Notes under the pieces: model-generated
What the model was told of the DNA's origin: nothing
Seen by the model: the letters and a program-made list of their open reading frames with translations, nothing else
Database searches by the model: none
Program-made: the position numbers and the translations under genes
Assembly: GCF_000272045.2 (NCBI RefSeq)
Contig: NZ_AJYZ02000037.1
Span: 329,367 to 393,366 of the forward strand
From: Vibrio crassostreae 9ZC13
GTDB taxonomy: Bacteria; Pseudomonadota; Gammaproteobacteria; Enterobacterales; Vibrionaceae
Length of the DNA: 64,000 nucleotides
Direction of reading: 5' to 3'
In this document: piece by piece, positions 51,698-60,057 of the stretch
Layout: every line of letters starts with the position of its first letter
Position numbering within the stretch: the first letter of the stretch is position 1

Positions 51698-52409
51698 TAA
51701 TCACCTGTATATCTTGCTCAAACACTGTGGACTCATTATTTTCTGCAAACTCGAGAATCAACTCAACAACACCGTTACTCTGAACATCCGCAGGTTGATA
51801 ACTCAGAGTGCTATTCTCACTCATAACTCGATCGCTTATTGTGACACCATTACGAGTTAGTAAATTACTATTCGCAAGGCAATACTCCACAAGGTTATTT
51901 GAGTCAAAAATGTAGTGCCTTTTACCTACAGATTCACTGACAAGAGTGTTAGCTCCATTTGGAATAGAAAAGTATGCAGCAGATACGCTCGGAGGAACCA
52001 CACTATCAAGAGGGTATACATTATTTAGGTTGTTGATATCCGTATGTGGTCTAGTCGGATTTATAACCAATGACATAGATTGTAATGAACTACTTGTCGC
52101 TCCAGTATCACTAACTAGAAAGTTAATGTCTGCCCCCGAGGTAGCGTAAAAACCTGAATCAACAATTGGATAAAATGATACGCAACCGCTACTTACAGAA
52201 GCAGGAAACAGATTAGGTACAGCATGCCTCACTTCACGCGAAAGCTTTTCCAGTACAAACCTAGCTTCGGTTTGTAGCCGAAAGCGCTCTACAGAGCCAA
52301 AATAACCTCTCATACCGAGTTCAGTAAAATTTGCGACACCAAGCAAAACGATACTTGAGATGACAATAGCTAAAATCATCTCTATAAGCGTAAACCCTTT
52401 CCCTTTCAT
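51687..52409 (-). CDS. mshO: MSHA minor pilin MshO
   Basis: The 240-residue protein has a class III-like prepilin cleavage motif in KGKGFTLIEMILAIV, with the conserved Glu at +5 of the mature protein. A long hydrophobic helix and a soluble domain resembling PilW-type minor pilins follow. It shares one base with the mshD stop and overlaps mshP. It likely helps initiate pilus assembly as part of a tip complex; that role is inferred from type II/IV systems. Confidence 0.88.
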   Translation of the reverse strand: MKGKGFTLIEMILAIVISSIVLLGVANFTELGMRGYFGSVERFRLQTEARFVLEKLSREVRHAVPNLFPASVSSGCVSFYPIVDSGFYATSGADINFLVSDTGATSSSLQSMSLVINPTRPHTDINNLNNVYPLDSVVPPSVSAAYFSIPNGANTLVSESVGKRHYIFDSNNLVEYCLANSNLLTRNGVTISDRVMSENSTLSYQPADVQSNGVVELILEFAENNESTVFEQDIQVINVP

Positions 52410-52777
52410 TAATACTCCCCTTTATAAGCGACTAAAGTGATAGGAGGATTATTGCTTGCGGTAATTGTTAAGGTAAATTTCTGCATAGATGTAGTTGGCG
52501 TATCGTTAGTAACGACCAAATCCACATCAAAATTAGTGTAAGTGCTGCCGAGTTCAATTGGAGTGCCGGAGCTCACCGAGCCGTAATCTCGAGCTAAAAG
52601 ATCGGTCATAATACTTTGACCTAATGCCGAAGCTCGGTTGGAATAATTCACTTGCCCTGAAAGCGCGGATTGTGGTGCAAGAAAAGTAGAAAATGCGAGC
52701 ATTGCAAAACCAAGTAGTACAATAACAATAATCGACTCGATAAGCGTAAAGCCACTATTTACGTACTTCATGGGCAT
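52409..52777 (-). CDS. mshD: MSHA minor pilin MshD
   Basis: This 122-residue minor pilin has the leader MPMKYVNSG followed by FTLIESIIVIVLLGFAML. The Glu at +5 and the helix typical of prepilins are present. Its size and place match MshD/PilV-like proteins. The start overlaps mshC by ten bases. Confidence 0.88.
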   Translation of the reverse strand: MPMKYVNSGFTLIESIIVIVLLGFAMLAFSTFLAPQSALSGQVNYSNRASALGQSIMTDLLARDYGSVSSGTPIELGSTYTNFDVDLVVTNDTPTTSMQKFTLTITASNNPPITLVAYKGEY

Positions 52778-53265
52778 ACCTGATTACTTGGATAAACAAA
52801 ACCTTGAGAATTGATACAAACCCAAGCCCTGCCTGAACTATTATTTGATGAAATGGTAATTTGAACACCAGATGAGGCAGTATTTTCAGGGTTACCTAAA
52901 AGGTTGAATTCGATTGGAGAAGAGTAGCTAGAGATAGGTACAGACGCGAAGCTATAATCATCACTAACGATAACATCACTTCTTGTTTCAGATGTGTTAT
53001 CACAAGCAGATTGCGAACCGATACAATTGTTCGCAGCTACTAAACGTAAGCTTTCAGCACCTGACACAGACATATCCATATTGGATTGCATTCGATTGAG
53101 CTGAATTTGTCGGATGACAGAAGATGCCTGTTCTTGAAGAGCATACAATTCGTAGACTTGGCGACCGCCAAACCGGCTAATAGCTGTCGCTGAAATAATA
53201 GCAAGTAAAAGAATCACTACGATCAATTCAACTAGAGTGAAACCTTTGTTTGGCTTTGTATTCAT
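52768..53265 (-). CDS. mshC: MSHA minor pilin MshC
   Basis: The 165-residue protein carries a prepilin leader (MNTKPNKG) with FTLVELIVVILLLAIISATA, and a GspH/FimT-like soluble domain with likely disulfide cysteines (NNCIGSQSACDN and CINSQGFVYPSNQVC). It is the first gene after the mshA terminator in mshCDOPQ. Confidence 0.88.
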   Translation of the reverse strand: MNTKPNKGFTLVELIVVILLLAIISATAISRFGGRQVYELYALQEQASSVIRQIQLNRMQSNMDMSVSGAESLRLVAANNCIGSQSACDNTSETRSDVIVSDDYSFASVPISSYSSPIEFNLLGNPENTASSGVQITISSNNSSGRAWVCINSQGFVYPSNQVCP

Positions 53266-53350
53266 ATAAGCCTTAATTGGTTAATTTGACTATCTAGATT
53301 ATAAATTACGGTATGGAAGGATAAAGTGGCAGTTAAAACATATTGAATAC

Positions 53351-53378
53351 AAAATAAAAGACCAGCCGAAGCTGGTCT
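53351..53378 (-). terminator. intrinsic terminator or attenuator after the pilin gene mshA
   Basis: The perfect stem AGACCAGC / GCTGGTCT with a CGAA loop is followed on the minus strand by CTTTTATTTT. It lies 12 bases past mshA. Partial readthrough would express mshCDOPQ below the major pilin. Confidence 0.85.
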
Positions 53379-53389
53379 AAAATACAAAC

Positions 53390-53887
53390 TTAGTTACCAG
53401 TACCACCACAGCCATCAGCTGCCGTACCTAAATTCACAGTAGTAGTTGCAGCACTTGCCGCTGTTGTACCAGTAGCTTGCGTATAAGTAACAATACATGC
53501 CGCTGCGTCAGCAGCAGTGCCTGAGAATGAGTATGTAATACTGGTATTTGCAACACTAGCAGTTACAGACCAATCTGTAGACAAGCCAACAACTGCTGCA
53601 CCAATACCATCAGCATCCGCTGTTGGGTAACCAAAAGAAGTTGTAATGCCCTCTACTTCTGGAGCTGGCGTTGCAGTGTACTCTTGAGACTCAACGCCCT
53701 CTACAGCAGCTTTGCCATAAACGATACCTGCAGCACTATCAATTGCACCTTTTAGACCTTGAAGTGAAGACTCACGAGCATCATCTTGCAGGTTTAGGAA
53801 ACGAGGTGCCGCAGTTACAGCAAGAATACCTAGAATAACAATTACAACCACTAGTTCGATTAGGGTGAAACCGCCTTGTCTTTTCAT
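53390..53887 (-). CDS. mshA: MSHA major pilin MshA
   Basis: MshA is the main subunit of the mannose-sensitive haemagglutinin pilus used for surface and chitin attachment. The 165-residue prepilin has the leader MKRQGG and the [24 protein letters not shown] helix with Glu at +5. The C-terminal region is Ala/Thr/Gly-rich and includes two cysteines (ACIVTY and DGCGG) that can form the D-loop disulfide. The variable C-terminal half is low in charge. It follows mshB by 35 bases. Confidence 0.95.
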   Translation of the reverse strand: MKRQGGFTLIELVVVIVILGILAVTAAPRFLNLQDDARESSLQGLKGAIDSAAGIVYGKAAVEGVESQEYTATPAPEVEGITTSFGYPTADADGIGAAVVGLSTDWSVTASVANTSITYSFSGTAADAAACIVTYTQATGTTAASAATTTVNLGTAADGCGGTGN

Positions 53888-53922
53888 AGTTAAGCTCTCT
53901 CTATGTTTAATTTTACGCAGAC

Positions 53923-54498
53923 TTACTGCAAAGTTACGGTCACACGACCAGTTTTAATTTCGTAAACAAATTCATGCTCAGTACTACCTTCTAATTGAAC
54001 GTAAGTACAGGTTGCATCACCTGAATTCGCTTGCGCTGAATATTTGTAATTTGAGTCGTTAGCGACATCTGCCACTGCACCTACTTTAGGTGGATTTTGC
54101 AGCAAGTTTTCCATCAGTTCAGAACATGTTTCATCTGAAATATCTTGTGGCGCGGTGCTCGAATTATTGTTCAGAGTCCACGGATAGCCATCTCGAAAGT
54201 CAGTATCGACGTTGCTACTGTTCTTTGATCTTGTTAACCAAAAATCAACACCATCATAATTTACAGTATTGTATGTCTCAACACCAATCTTCTCTGACGG
54301 TCTTGCTTCTGCTTCCCACTGTGCTCTTGCCGACAAAACAGCGGTCGCAAAACCACCAGCGACACCTTCAATGCTTGATTTCTTAGCTTCATCAGTTACA
54401 TCGAGAAAACGAGGTAATGCAGCAACCGCCAATAAACCAACGACCACGATCACTATCACTAATTCGACAAGGGAGAAACCCTTTTGATTCTTAAGCAT
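53923..54498 (-). CDS. mshB: MSHA minor pilin MshB
   Basis: The 191-residue prepilin has a short leader MLKNQKG, the [24 protein letters not shown] helix, and a soluble domain with two cysteines (ETCSEL, ATCTYV). It is closely related to MshA in the N-terminal helix. It heads the structural operon and is preceded by a good promoter-like sequence. Confidence 0.92.
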   Translation of the reverse strand: MLKNQKGFSLVELVIVIVVVGLLAVAALPRFLDVTDEAKKSSIEGVAGGFATAVLSARAQWEAEARPSEKIGVETYNTVNYDGVDFWLTRSKNSSNVDTDFRDGYPWTLNNNSSTAPQDISDETCSELMENLLQNPPKVGAVADVANDSNYKYSAQANSGDATCTYVQLEGSTEHEFVYEIKTGRVTVTLQ

Positions 54499-54529
54499 TT
54501 TCTACCTACTCATCTAATTATTAACGCGC

Positions 54530-54572
54530 ATTATACATTCGCGCACGTATAAAACCATACAAAAACTGTCAA
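54530..54572 (-). promoter_or_regulatory. predicted promoter region for the msh structural operon
   Basis: On the minus strand a perfect TATAAT (54530-54535) lies 32 bases before the mshB ATG, and a perfect TTGACA (54567-54572) lies further upstream. They are too far apart to act together, so they suggest two overlapping promoters or one with a weaker partner element. In V. cholerae the structural operon is also reported to start at mshB. Confidence 0.5.
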
Positions 54573-54577
54573 TATTT

Positions 54578-55033
54578 TCACAAAGCCAAAATATTGGCTT
54601 TCACACTAAACCTTTCTTTTTCGAGCAATATATCTAGCTGATACTTATCAGCATAATGATAACTACAGTGAAACCGTATGTTATCACTCTTATCTTCAAC
54701 ACTTGGAGATCTTAGCCCTAAAATGCTTCCTTGGGGATACAATTGATCCAGCCAATAATTACAGTCTCGCTCCGTACCTTGGATAGGCATTACCCACCCA
54801 GTTCTGCTGTAGATCTTTGGGGGTTCCGAGCCTTCTTCTTGCCCAGCACCCGATAACAAATACTGCTGTTTGAACAAATTGGCTTGCTCTAAAATCCGCT
54901 TGCTCGCGACGATAAATGCCGTGTTAGTCGCTTCTTCTTCTACCGTTTTGAATGCCGAAAGCACACCGACAATAAGAAAAAGAATAACCACTGTCCAAAT
55001 AACAAAACGTGAGCGTTGTAGGTTATTTAGCAT
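54578..55033 (-). CDS. mshF: MSHA biogenesis protein MshF
   Basis: This 151-residue protein has one N-terminal membrane helix (FVIWTVVILFLIVGVLSAF) and a small periplasmic domain with two cysteines (RDCNYW, RFHCSYHY). Assigned from its position between mshG and mshB. It has pseudopilin-like topology but no prepilin cleavage site. Its function is not established. Confidence 0.85.
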   Translation of the reverse strand: MLNNLQRSRFVIWTVVILFLIVGVLSAFKTVEEEATNTAFIVASKRILEQANLFKQQYLLSGAGQEEGSEPPKIYSRTGWVMPIQGTERDCNYWLDQLYPQGSILGLRSPSVEDKSDNIRFHCSYHYADKYQLDILLEKERFSVKANILAL

Positions 55034-55036
55034 TCC

Positions 55037-56260
55037 CTAGCCTTTGATCGCATCCAACATTCCCCACATCGGCAAGAAGATACCTAGCGCCAAAATCAGC
55101 ACCATGCCTGCAACGATGGTTAACAAAATGGGTTCAATTCTGGCGGTTAAGGTTTTCAGATCGTAATCGACTTCGCGGTCATAAAAATCAGCCACTTCAA
55201 GTAATAGCTCATCAATACGACCCGTCTCTTCACCGACGGAGATCATTTGTATCACGAGCGGTGTGAAAATTTCGCTGTTAATCGCGGTCGACGAAACCGT
55301 ACTACCGGCTTCAATGGCCGATTTCATGGCTTGAACTCGCAACTCTAGAAAACGGTTATCTAAAGCTTCCGCCGAAAGCGCTAGCGACTGGTTCAGTGGA
55401 ACACCCGCTTTAAGCATCAAAGCAAAAGTACGCGAGAAGCGTGACAACAGTGCTCGATTCACTACCCCGCCAATGACCGGCATTTTTAAGCGTAATCGAT
55501 CCCACTTTTCCAAGCCTTTGTCTGTCTTCACCCAAGCTTTAAAAGCGAAGATAAGACCAAAGATCACTCCAAGCATTAAGCCCCAGTAATTCACAAAGAA
55601 CTCAGACATACCAATCAAGATACGAGTAGGCAGCGGCAAGTCGACACCAAAGCGCGCAAACATGCTTGAGAACTGTGGAATAACCTTGATGTTAAGAATG
55701 AACATTGCAATCAAGATAAAACTGATCACGAATGTTGGGTAACGCATCGCAGTCTTAATTCGTTTGCGAGTCTCAACTTCTTGTTCGTAATATCCAGCTA
55801 ATTGCAGTAAAGCCTGATCTAGACGGCCTGTGTTTTCACCAACGCCAATCATCGAGACAAACAACGGACTGAATACCTTTGGGTGCATCTGCATTGACGC
55901 CGCTAAGCCGCGACCATTGGTTAGCTCAGCAACCACCTCTTCCAAGGCGGCTTTCAGCTGCTTATTTTCGCAGTTTTGAGTGAGGCCTTTCATCGATCTT
56001 AATAGTGGTACACCCGCTTTGGTTAGGCTGTATAACTGTCGACAAAACAGAACCAACACCTCTAACGGTACACTCGGAAAGAACAGACTCGATACATCCA
56101 TATCTAAGACTGAACCACCACTTTTGCCCAGTTTGATAGAGGTTGGAATGATCCCTTTACTCATCAAGCTTTCAGCAGCAAGATCTTCATTATTCGCGTC
56201 TAATTGCCCACTTACTTGACTACCATCAGAGCTGCGACCTACATAACGATACGTTGGCAT
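55037..56260 (-). CDS. mshG: MSHA pilus inner-membrane platform protein MshG
   Basis: MshG is the GspF/PilC-type polytopic protein on which the pilus is assembled. The 407 residues contain two homologous GspF cytoplasmic domains, with VLVLFCRQLYSLTKAGVPLLRSM and RFSRTFALMLKAGVPLNQSL marking their starts. Transmembrane helices follow each domain and lie at the C-terminus. SVGEETGRIDELL is a typical repeat motif. It is next to the ATPase gene mshE. Confidence 0.95.
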   Translation of the reverse strand: MPTYRYVGRSSDGSQVSGQLDANNEDLAAESLMSKGIIPTSIKLGKSGGSVLDMDVSSLFFPSVPLEVLVLFCRQLYSLTKAGVPLLRSMKGLTQNCENKQLKAALEEVVAELTNGRGLAASMQMHPKVFSPLFVSMIGVGENTGRLDQALLQLAGYYEQEVETRKRIKTAMRYPTFVISFILIAMFILNIKVIPQFSSMFARFGVDLPLPTRILIGMSEFFVNYWGLMLGVIFGLIFAFKAWVKTDKGLEKWDRLRLKMPVIGGVVNRALLSRFSRTFALMLKAGVPLNQSLALSAEALDNRFLELRVQAMKSAIEAGSTVSSTAINSEIFTPLVIQMISVGEETGRIDELLLEVADFYDREVDYDLKTLTARIEPILLTIVAGMVLILALGIFLPMWGMLDAIKG

Positions 56261-56272
56261 ATCATTCTACCC

Positions 56273-57997
56273 CTACAGATAAATTGGGTCAGTGGCACCG
56301 GACGCATCACCTTCGCCAAGATGCATTATCTCATCAAGACTCACGACACCTTGCAGAGCCAATTCCATCGCAGAAGCCAATAACGGTTTATAGTTTTCAG
56401 ACTGTCTCGCCTTTTGAGCAAAACCTACCGCATCATTAGCTCTCAGTGCATCCATCATGTTTTGCTCTAGCTCCAACATTTCAAATACACCAATTCGCCC
56501 GCGGTAACCGGTTAAGTTACAGTGCTGGCAACCACGGCCTTTCATAAACGGCACACCTACTTGGTTAGGGAAACGGACGCTCAGCCATTGCTTGCGAGGT
56601 TCATCTAACTCATCCTCAACCTTACAATCTGTACACACTTTACGAACTAATCGCTGTGCGACTACTGCTCGAACAGCGCTCGCGACCAAGTAACCCGGAG
56701 CACCCATATCCATCATACGCAACGCGCTGTCTACCGCATCATTGGTATGTAACGTACTTAATACTAAGTGGCCGGTCAGTGCAGCTCTCAAGCCTATCTC
56801 AACGGTTTCGTGGTCACGCATCTCACCGATAAGAATAATATCGGGATCCTGACGTAGAAAGGTTCTCAAGATAGTAGAGAAATCGAGATTGATCTTAGGG
56901 TTTACCTGAACTTGATTCACACGAGGTAGGCGGTATTCCACCGGGTCTTCCGCAGTAATGATCTTTTTACCCGGTTCGTTTAACTCACTTAACGCGCCGT
57001 ATAAGGTTGTTGTTTTACCTGAGCCGGTTGGGCCGGTAACCAAAATCATGCCATGTGGACGGCGCAATTGTTGACGCAGACGAACCAACAGATCACTCGG
57101 TATGCCCGACTCTTCTAGTTTACGTAGGCCTGCTGACTGGTTAAGAAGACGCATAACCACTGATTCACCGTGCTGTACTGGCATGGTCGACATACGAATA
57201 TCAACCGACTGACCTTTAGCTCGGATATTAAAGCGACCATCTTGAGGAAGACGTTTCTCTGAAATATCGAGGTTTGCCATCAGCTTCAAGCGCAGTACAA
57301 GTGCAGAAGCGATATTCACTTCATTCAGCAATGTTTCATGCAGTACGCCATCAATACGCTGACGAAGACGCAATACGTTTGAATCTGGCTCGATATGAAT
57401 ATCCGAAGCACCAACCTGAATAGCATCTTCAAATAGTGAGTTGATCAGCTTAACGACGGTAACTTCATCACTGTCTTCTTCAGCGATATCGAAATCAAAA
57501 GCATCATTAACTTGGTGTTCAGCGTGAAGTTGCTCAGCAAACGAGGCAATCTCTTTGGTTCTTCGATAATAGCGATCGAAGCCATCAACCAATTGCCTTT
57601 CTTGAGCAACAACGAATTCCAGCGCGTAATCGCCGAGCTGACCAAGCAAAGACTCTTGGGCAAACAGATCGGCTGGGTCACTCATAGCAACACGTAAAGT
57701 GTCACCTTGGCGCCCAATCACTAAGGCACGAAGGCGACGAGCATGTACTTCTGGCAAAAGCTGTACCGCTTCAACATCGACAACGGCTCGGCTTAAATCA
57801 ATAAGAGGAATCGCTAACTGCTGCGACAAAAAGCTCAGCATTTGCTGTTCTGACAAGAAGCCAAGCTCAATTAGAGCATCACCGAGCTTACGCCCAGTAC
57901 TTTTCTGAGCGGCCAGTGCTTGTTCAACTTGAGCCTCGGTGATAATGCCTTCTTCGACAAGCAAATCACCAAGTCTTTTTCTTAATCTAATTTGCAT
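56273..57997 (-). CDS. mshE: MSHA pilus extension ATPase MshE
   Basis: MshE powers pilus extension and, in V. cholerae, binds cyclic di-GMP through its N-terminal domain. The 574 residues show two tandem copies of the MshEN-type motif: KRLGDLLVEEGIITEAQVEQ (about 7-26) and RKLGDALIELGFLSEQQMLS (36-55). The GspE/PilB ATPase domain has Walker A GPTGSGKTT near 322-330, the Asp-box and Walker B region DPDIILIGEMRD, and a CxxC plus CxxC zinc site (CTDC, CQHC). It overlaps mshN by 11 bases. Confidence 0.97.
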   Translation of the reverse strand: MQIRLRKRLGDLLVEEGIITEAQVEQALAAQKSTGRKLGDALIELGFLSEQQMLSFLSQQLAIPLIDLSRAVVDVEAVQLLPEVHARRLRALVIGRQGDTLRVAMSDPADLFAQESLLGQLGDYALEFVVAQERQLVDGFDRYYRRTKEIASFAEQLHAEHQVNDAFDFDIAEEDSDEVTVVKLINSLFEDAIQVGASDIHIEPDSNVLRLRQRIDGVLHETLLNEVNIASALVLRLKLMANLDISEKRLPQDGRFNIRAKGQSVDIRMSTMPVQHGESVVMRLLNQSAGLRKLEESGIPSDLLVRLRQQLRRPHGMILVTGPTGSGKTTTLYGALSELNEPGKKIITAEDPVEYRLPRVNQVQVNPKINLDFSTILRTFLRQDPDIILIGEMRDHETVEIGLRAALTGHLVLSTLHTNDAVDSALRMMDMGAPGYLVASAVRAVVAQRLVRKVCTDCKVEDELDEPRKQWLSVRFPNQVGVPFMKGRGCQHCNLTGYRGRIGVFEMLELEQNMMDALRANDAVGFAQKARQSENYKPLLASAMELALQGVVSLDEIMHLGEGDASGATDPIYL

Positions 57998-59162
57998 CGC
58001 CGCTCTCCTCTAAAGCATTGAGTATTTTTAACCGGTCACGCACAAAGCTTTGTGATTGAGATGAGATACCGACTCTGGTTAACGCACCTTGGTATGACGC
58101 TTTAGCAGCCGTGAAGTCGAGTTGGCGTTCTTGCTGAATCGCTAAGCCCAACCACCAGCGAGCGTTATCTGAATCGACCTCAACCAACTTTTGATAACTC
58201 TCGAGTGCGATTTCTTCTTGCTGTGATTTTTGGCTCAACGCCGCACGCATTGCTAGATACTCTTGAGTTGGATGCGGAGGCATGTGTACTAAAGGGCTCA
58301 GCGCCGCTTCTGATTGATTCGCTTTAACCAGCAGTTTAGATAACCCTAATCGCAATTTTTCACTGTTGATGTTGAGCTTAATTCCAGACTGATAAAGCTC
58401 ATAGGCTTTGCGAGTATCGCCTTTACCAAAATAGAGAATCGCAAGTTTCTGACGGACATCTTCATTTCGTGGCGTGTAGCGTAGAGCTTCAGTGTAGCCC
58501 TTCAACGCACCAGTAAGATCGTTCGCATCAAGCGCTTTCTGAGCTCGACCTTGAGCATTCACAGATAGCTGTTCCGGAGTTAACTCAACCTGTTCGATCA
58601 ACATTCCGCTATTTTCTGAATCACCAGAGGCTACAGGCTCATTAGAGATAGACGCAGGATCTTTTTTGGCCACACTAGCAACGTAAACTGGTTGGGGGAT
58701 GTCAGTCCTAATCGTTTTAGGCGTGCTTAGAGGTTTAGCCGGTGTTTGTTGTTTTGTCGCTTTTGGGGCAGACATAACAACTGATTCGGAAACACTAGGC
58801 TTAGATTGAGCGCTTTTTGCCATCGCAGTGTTTTCTGTTGAAAGGATCGCAGAGTCTAGTGTCACCAATTTCTTAGTTGGCGATGAGATAGGTTGAGCGG
58901 CTTCCTGGATGCCATTTGAATCATCAACGACAGAGACTTGAACCTGTAAATCTCGAGTTGAGATTGACTGCTCAACAATAGACTGATCAATCACAGGGCC
59001 TTGCGATATCGCCCAACCGCCCATCGCTAAGCTCAACGTAAAACCTGCAACAACCCAAACTAGGGGGGAACGCGTTTTTACTTTAGGTACGACTGCCGCT
59101 TCAATCGAAGTCGCTGACTTTTTCTTTGCCAATTCAGACAAGGCGTTGTTAATGACGCTCAT
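57987..59162 (-). CDS. mshN: MSHA biogenesis TPR protein MshN
   Basis: The 391-residue protein has a short cytoplasmic start (MSVINNALSELAKKK), one membrane helix (about 36-55), a long Ser/Pro/Lys-rich linker and C-terminal TPR repeats from about residue 215 (ALDANDLTGALKGYTEALRY and similar). The ATG at 59162 is preferred to a GTG at 59180. TPR proteins of pilus systems help assemble the secretin; a similar role here is inferred from position beside mshL and mshM. Confidence 0.88.
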   Translation of the reverse strand: MSVINNALSELAKKKSATSIEAAVVPKVKTRSPLVWVVAGFTLSLAMGGWAISQGPVIDQSIVEQSISTRDLQVQVSVVDDSNGIQEAAQPISSPTKKLVTLDSAILSTENTAMAKSAQSKPSVSESVVMSAPKATKQQTPAKPLSTPKTIRTDIPQPVYVASVAKKDPASISNEPVASGDSENSGMLIEQVELTPEQLSVNAQGRAQKALDANDLTGALKGYTEALRYTPRNEDVRQKLAILYFGKGDTRKAYELYQSGIKLNINSEKLRLGLSKLLVKANQSEAALSPLVHMPPHPTQEYLAMRAALSQKSQQEEIALESYQKLVEVDSDNARWWLGLAIQQERQLDFTAAKASYQGALTRVGISSQSQSFVRDRLKILNALEESGDAN

Positions 59163-59164
59163 AA

Positions 59165-60004
59165 TTAATTCCAACCCCACAGTATTGGCGTTTTAAATTT
59201 AGGCTTACACACATCGTACGTTTCATGCATAGCTGAAAAAAGATGTTGGTTGTCGATACTTTTCTTATCTTCACTGAACGAAAGCAATAGAGCCTTATGG
59301 CAAAGTTGGTTTATCAATCTAGGGATACCTAACGACGAACGACAGATCGCCTTTTTTTGATTCAAGCTGAATAACTCAGGACTGCCACCAGATTTAGCGA
59401 TTCGATTATCAATATAAGCCACCGTTTCATCGAGATTCAGCGGTCTCAGTGTCGAACTAAATGTGATTCTTTGGCGAAACTGCCTTAGGTGGTAAGCCTC
59501 TAATCGAGCATCCAATTCTGGCTGACCTAATAAGACAATCTGCAGCAGTTTTTTATCTTCCGTTTCAAGGTTACCAAACAACCTTAATGTTTCGAGCGCT
59601 TCATCCGATAGAGCCTGAGCTTCATCAAGAATAGCCACCACTCTTAAACCAGAATTGTGCAATTCAATGAGCTTATGCTGAATGTTATCAACCAAGGTTG
59701 CTTCATTATCGACAGCTAAACCAAGCTCTGTTGCAACCGCCTGGCGCAAGTCTGCCCCTGATAACACAGGGTTTGGTAAGTAGATCAGAGCTGTACAGTC
59801 ATGTAGGTGATTGACCAACATTCGGCAAACCATGGTTTTTCCAGTGCCTACCTCTCCGGTCACCTTAATCACGCCCTCGCCCATTTCCAACGCCGAGATT
59901 ACCGTCTGAATCGCTTCGAAATGAGGCGCTAAACCATAGAAGAAATCGGTATTCGGCGTTAAGGTAAATGGCAGTTGTTCAAAACCAAAGTGAGCTTGAT
60001 ACAT
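59165..60004 (-). CDS. mshM: ExeA-like ATPase MshM
   Basis: MshM is an AAA-type ATPase like ExeA/GspA, which help place the secretin through the peptidoglycan. The 279 residues have the typical N-terminus MYQAHFGFEQLPFTLTPNTD, Walker A in VTGEVGTGKTMVCRML (about 48-63), Walker B in VAILDEAQALSDEAL, and a GIPRLINQLCHKALL sensor segment. It is near mshL and mshN, which supports a role in outer-membrane complex assembly. Confidence 0.94.
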   Translation of the reverse strand: MYQAHFGFEQLPFTLTPNTDFFYGLAPHFEAIQTVISALEMGEGVIKVTGEVGTGKTMVCRMLVNHLHDCTALIYLPNPVLSGADLRQAVATELGLAVDNEATLVDNIQHKLIELHNSGLRVVAILDEAQALSDEALETLRLFGNLETEDKKLLQIVLLGQPELDARLEAYHLRQFRQRITFSSTLRPLNLDETVAYIDNRIAKSGGSPELFSLNQKKAICRSSLGIPRLINQLCHKALLLSFSEDKKSIDNQHLFSAMHETYDVCKPKFKTPILWGWN

Positions 60005-60057
60005 ACGACGACCTAGCTTAGTGAGACACTGCCACTCTATATTGAGAAAGTAAGCAA

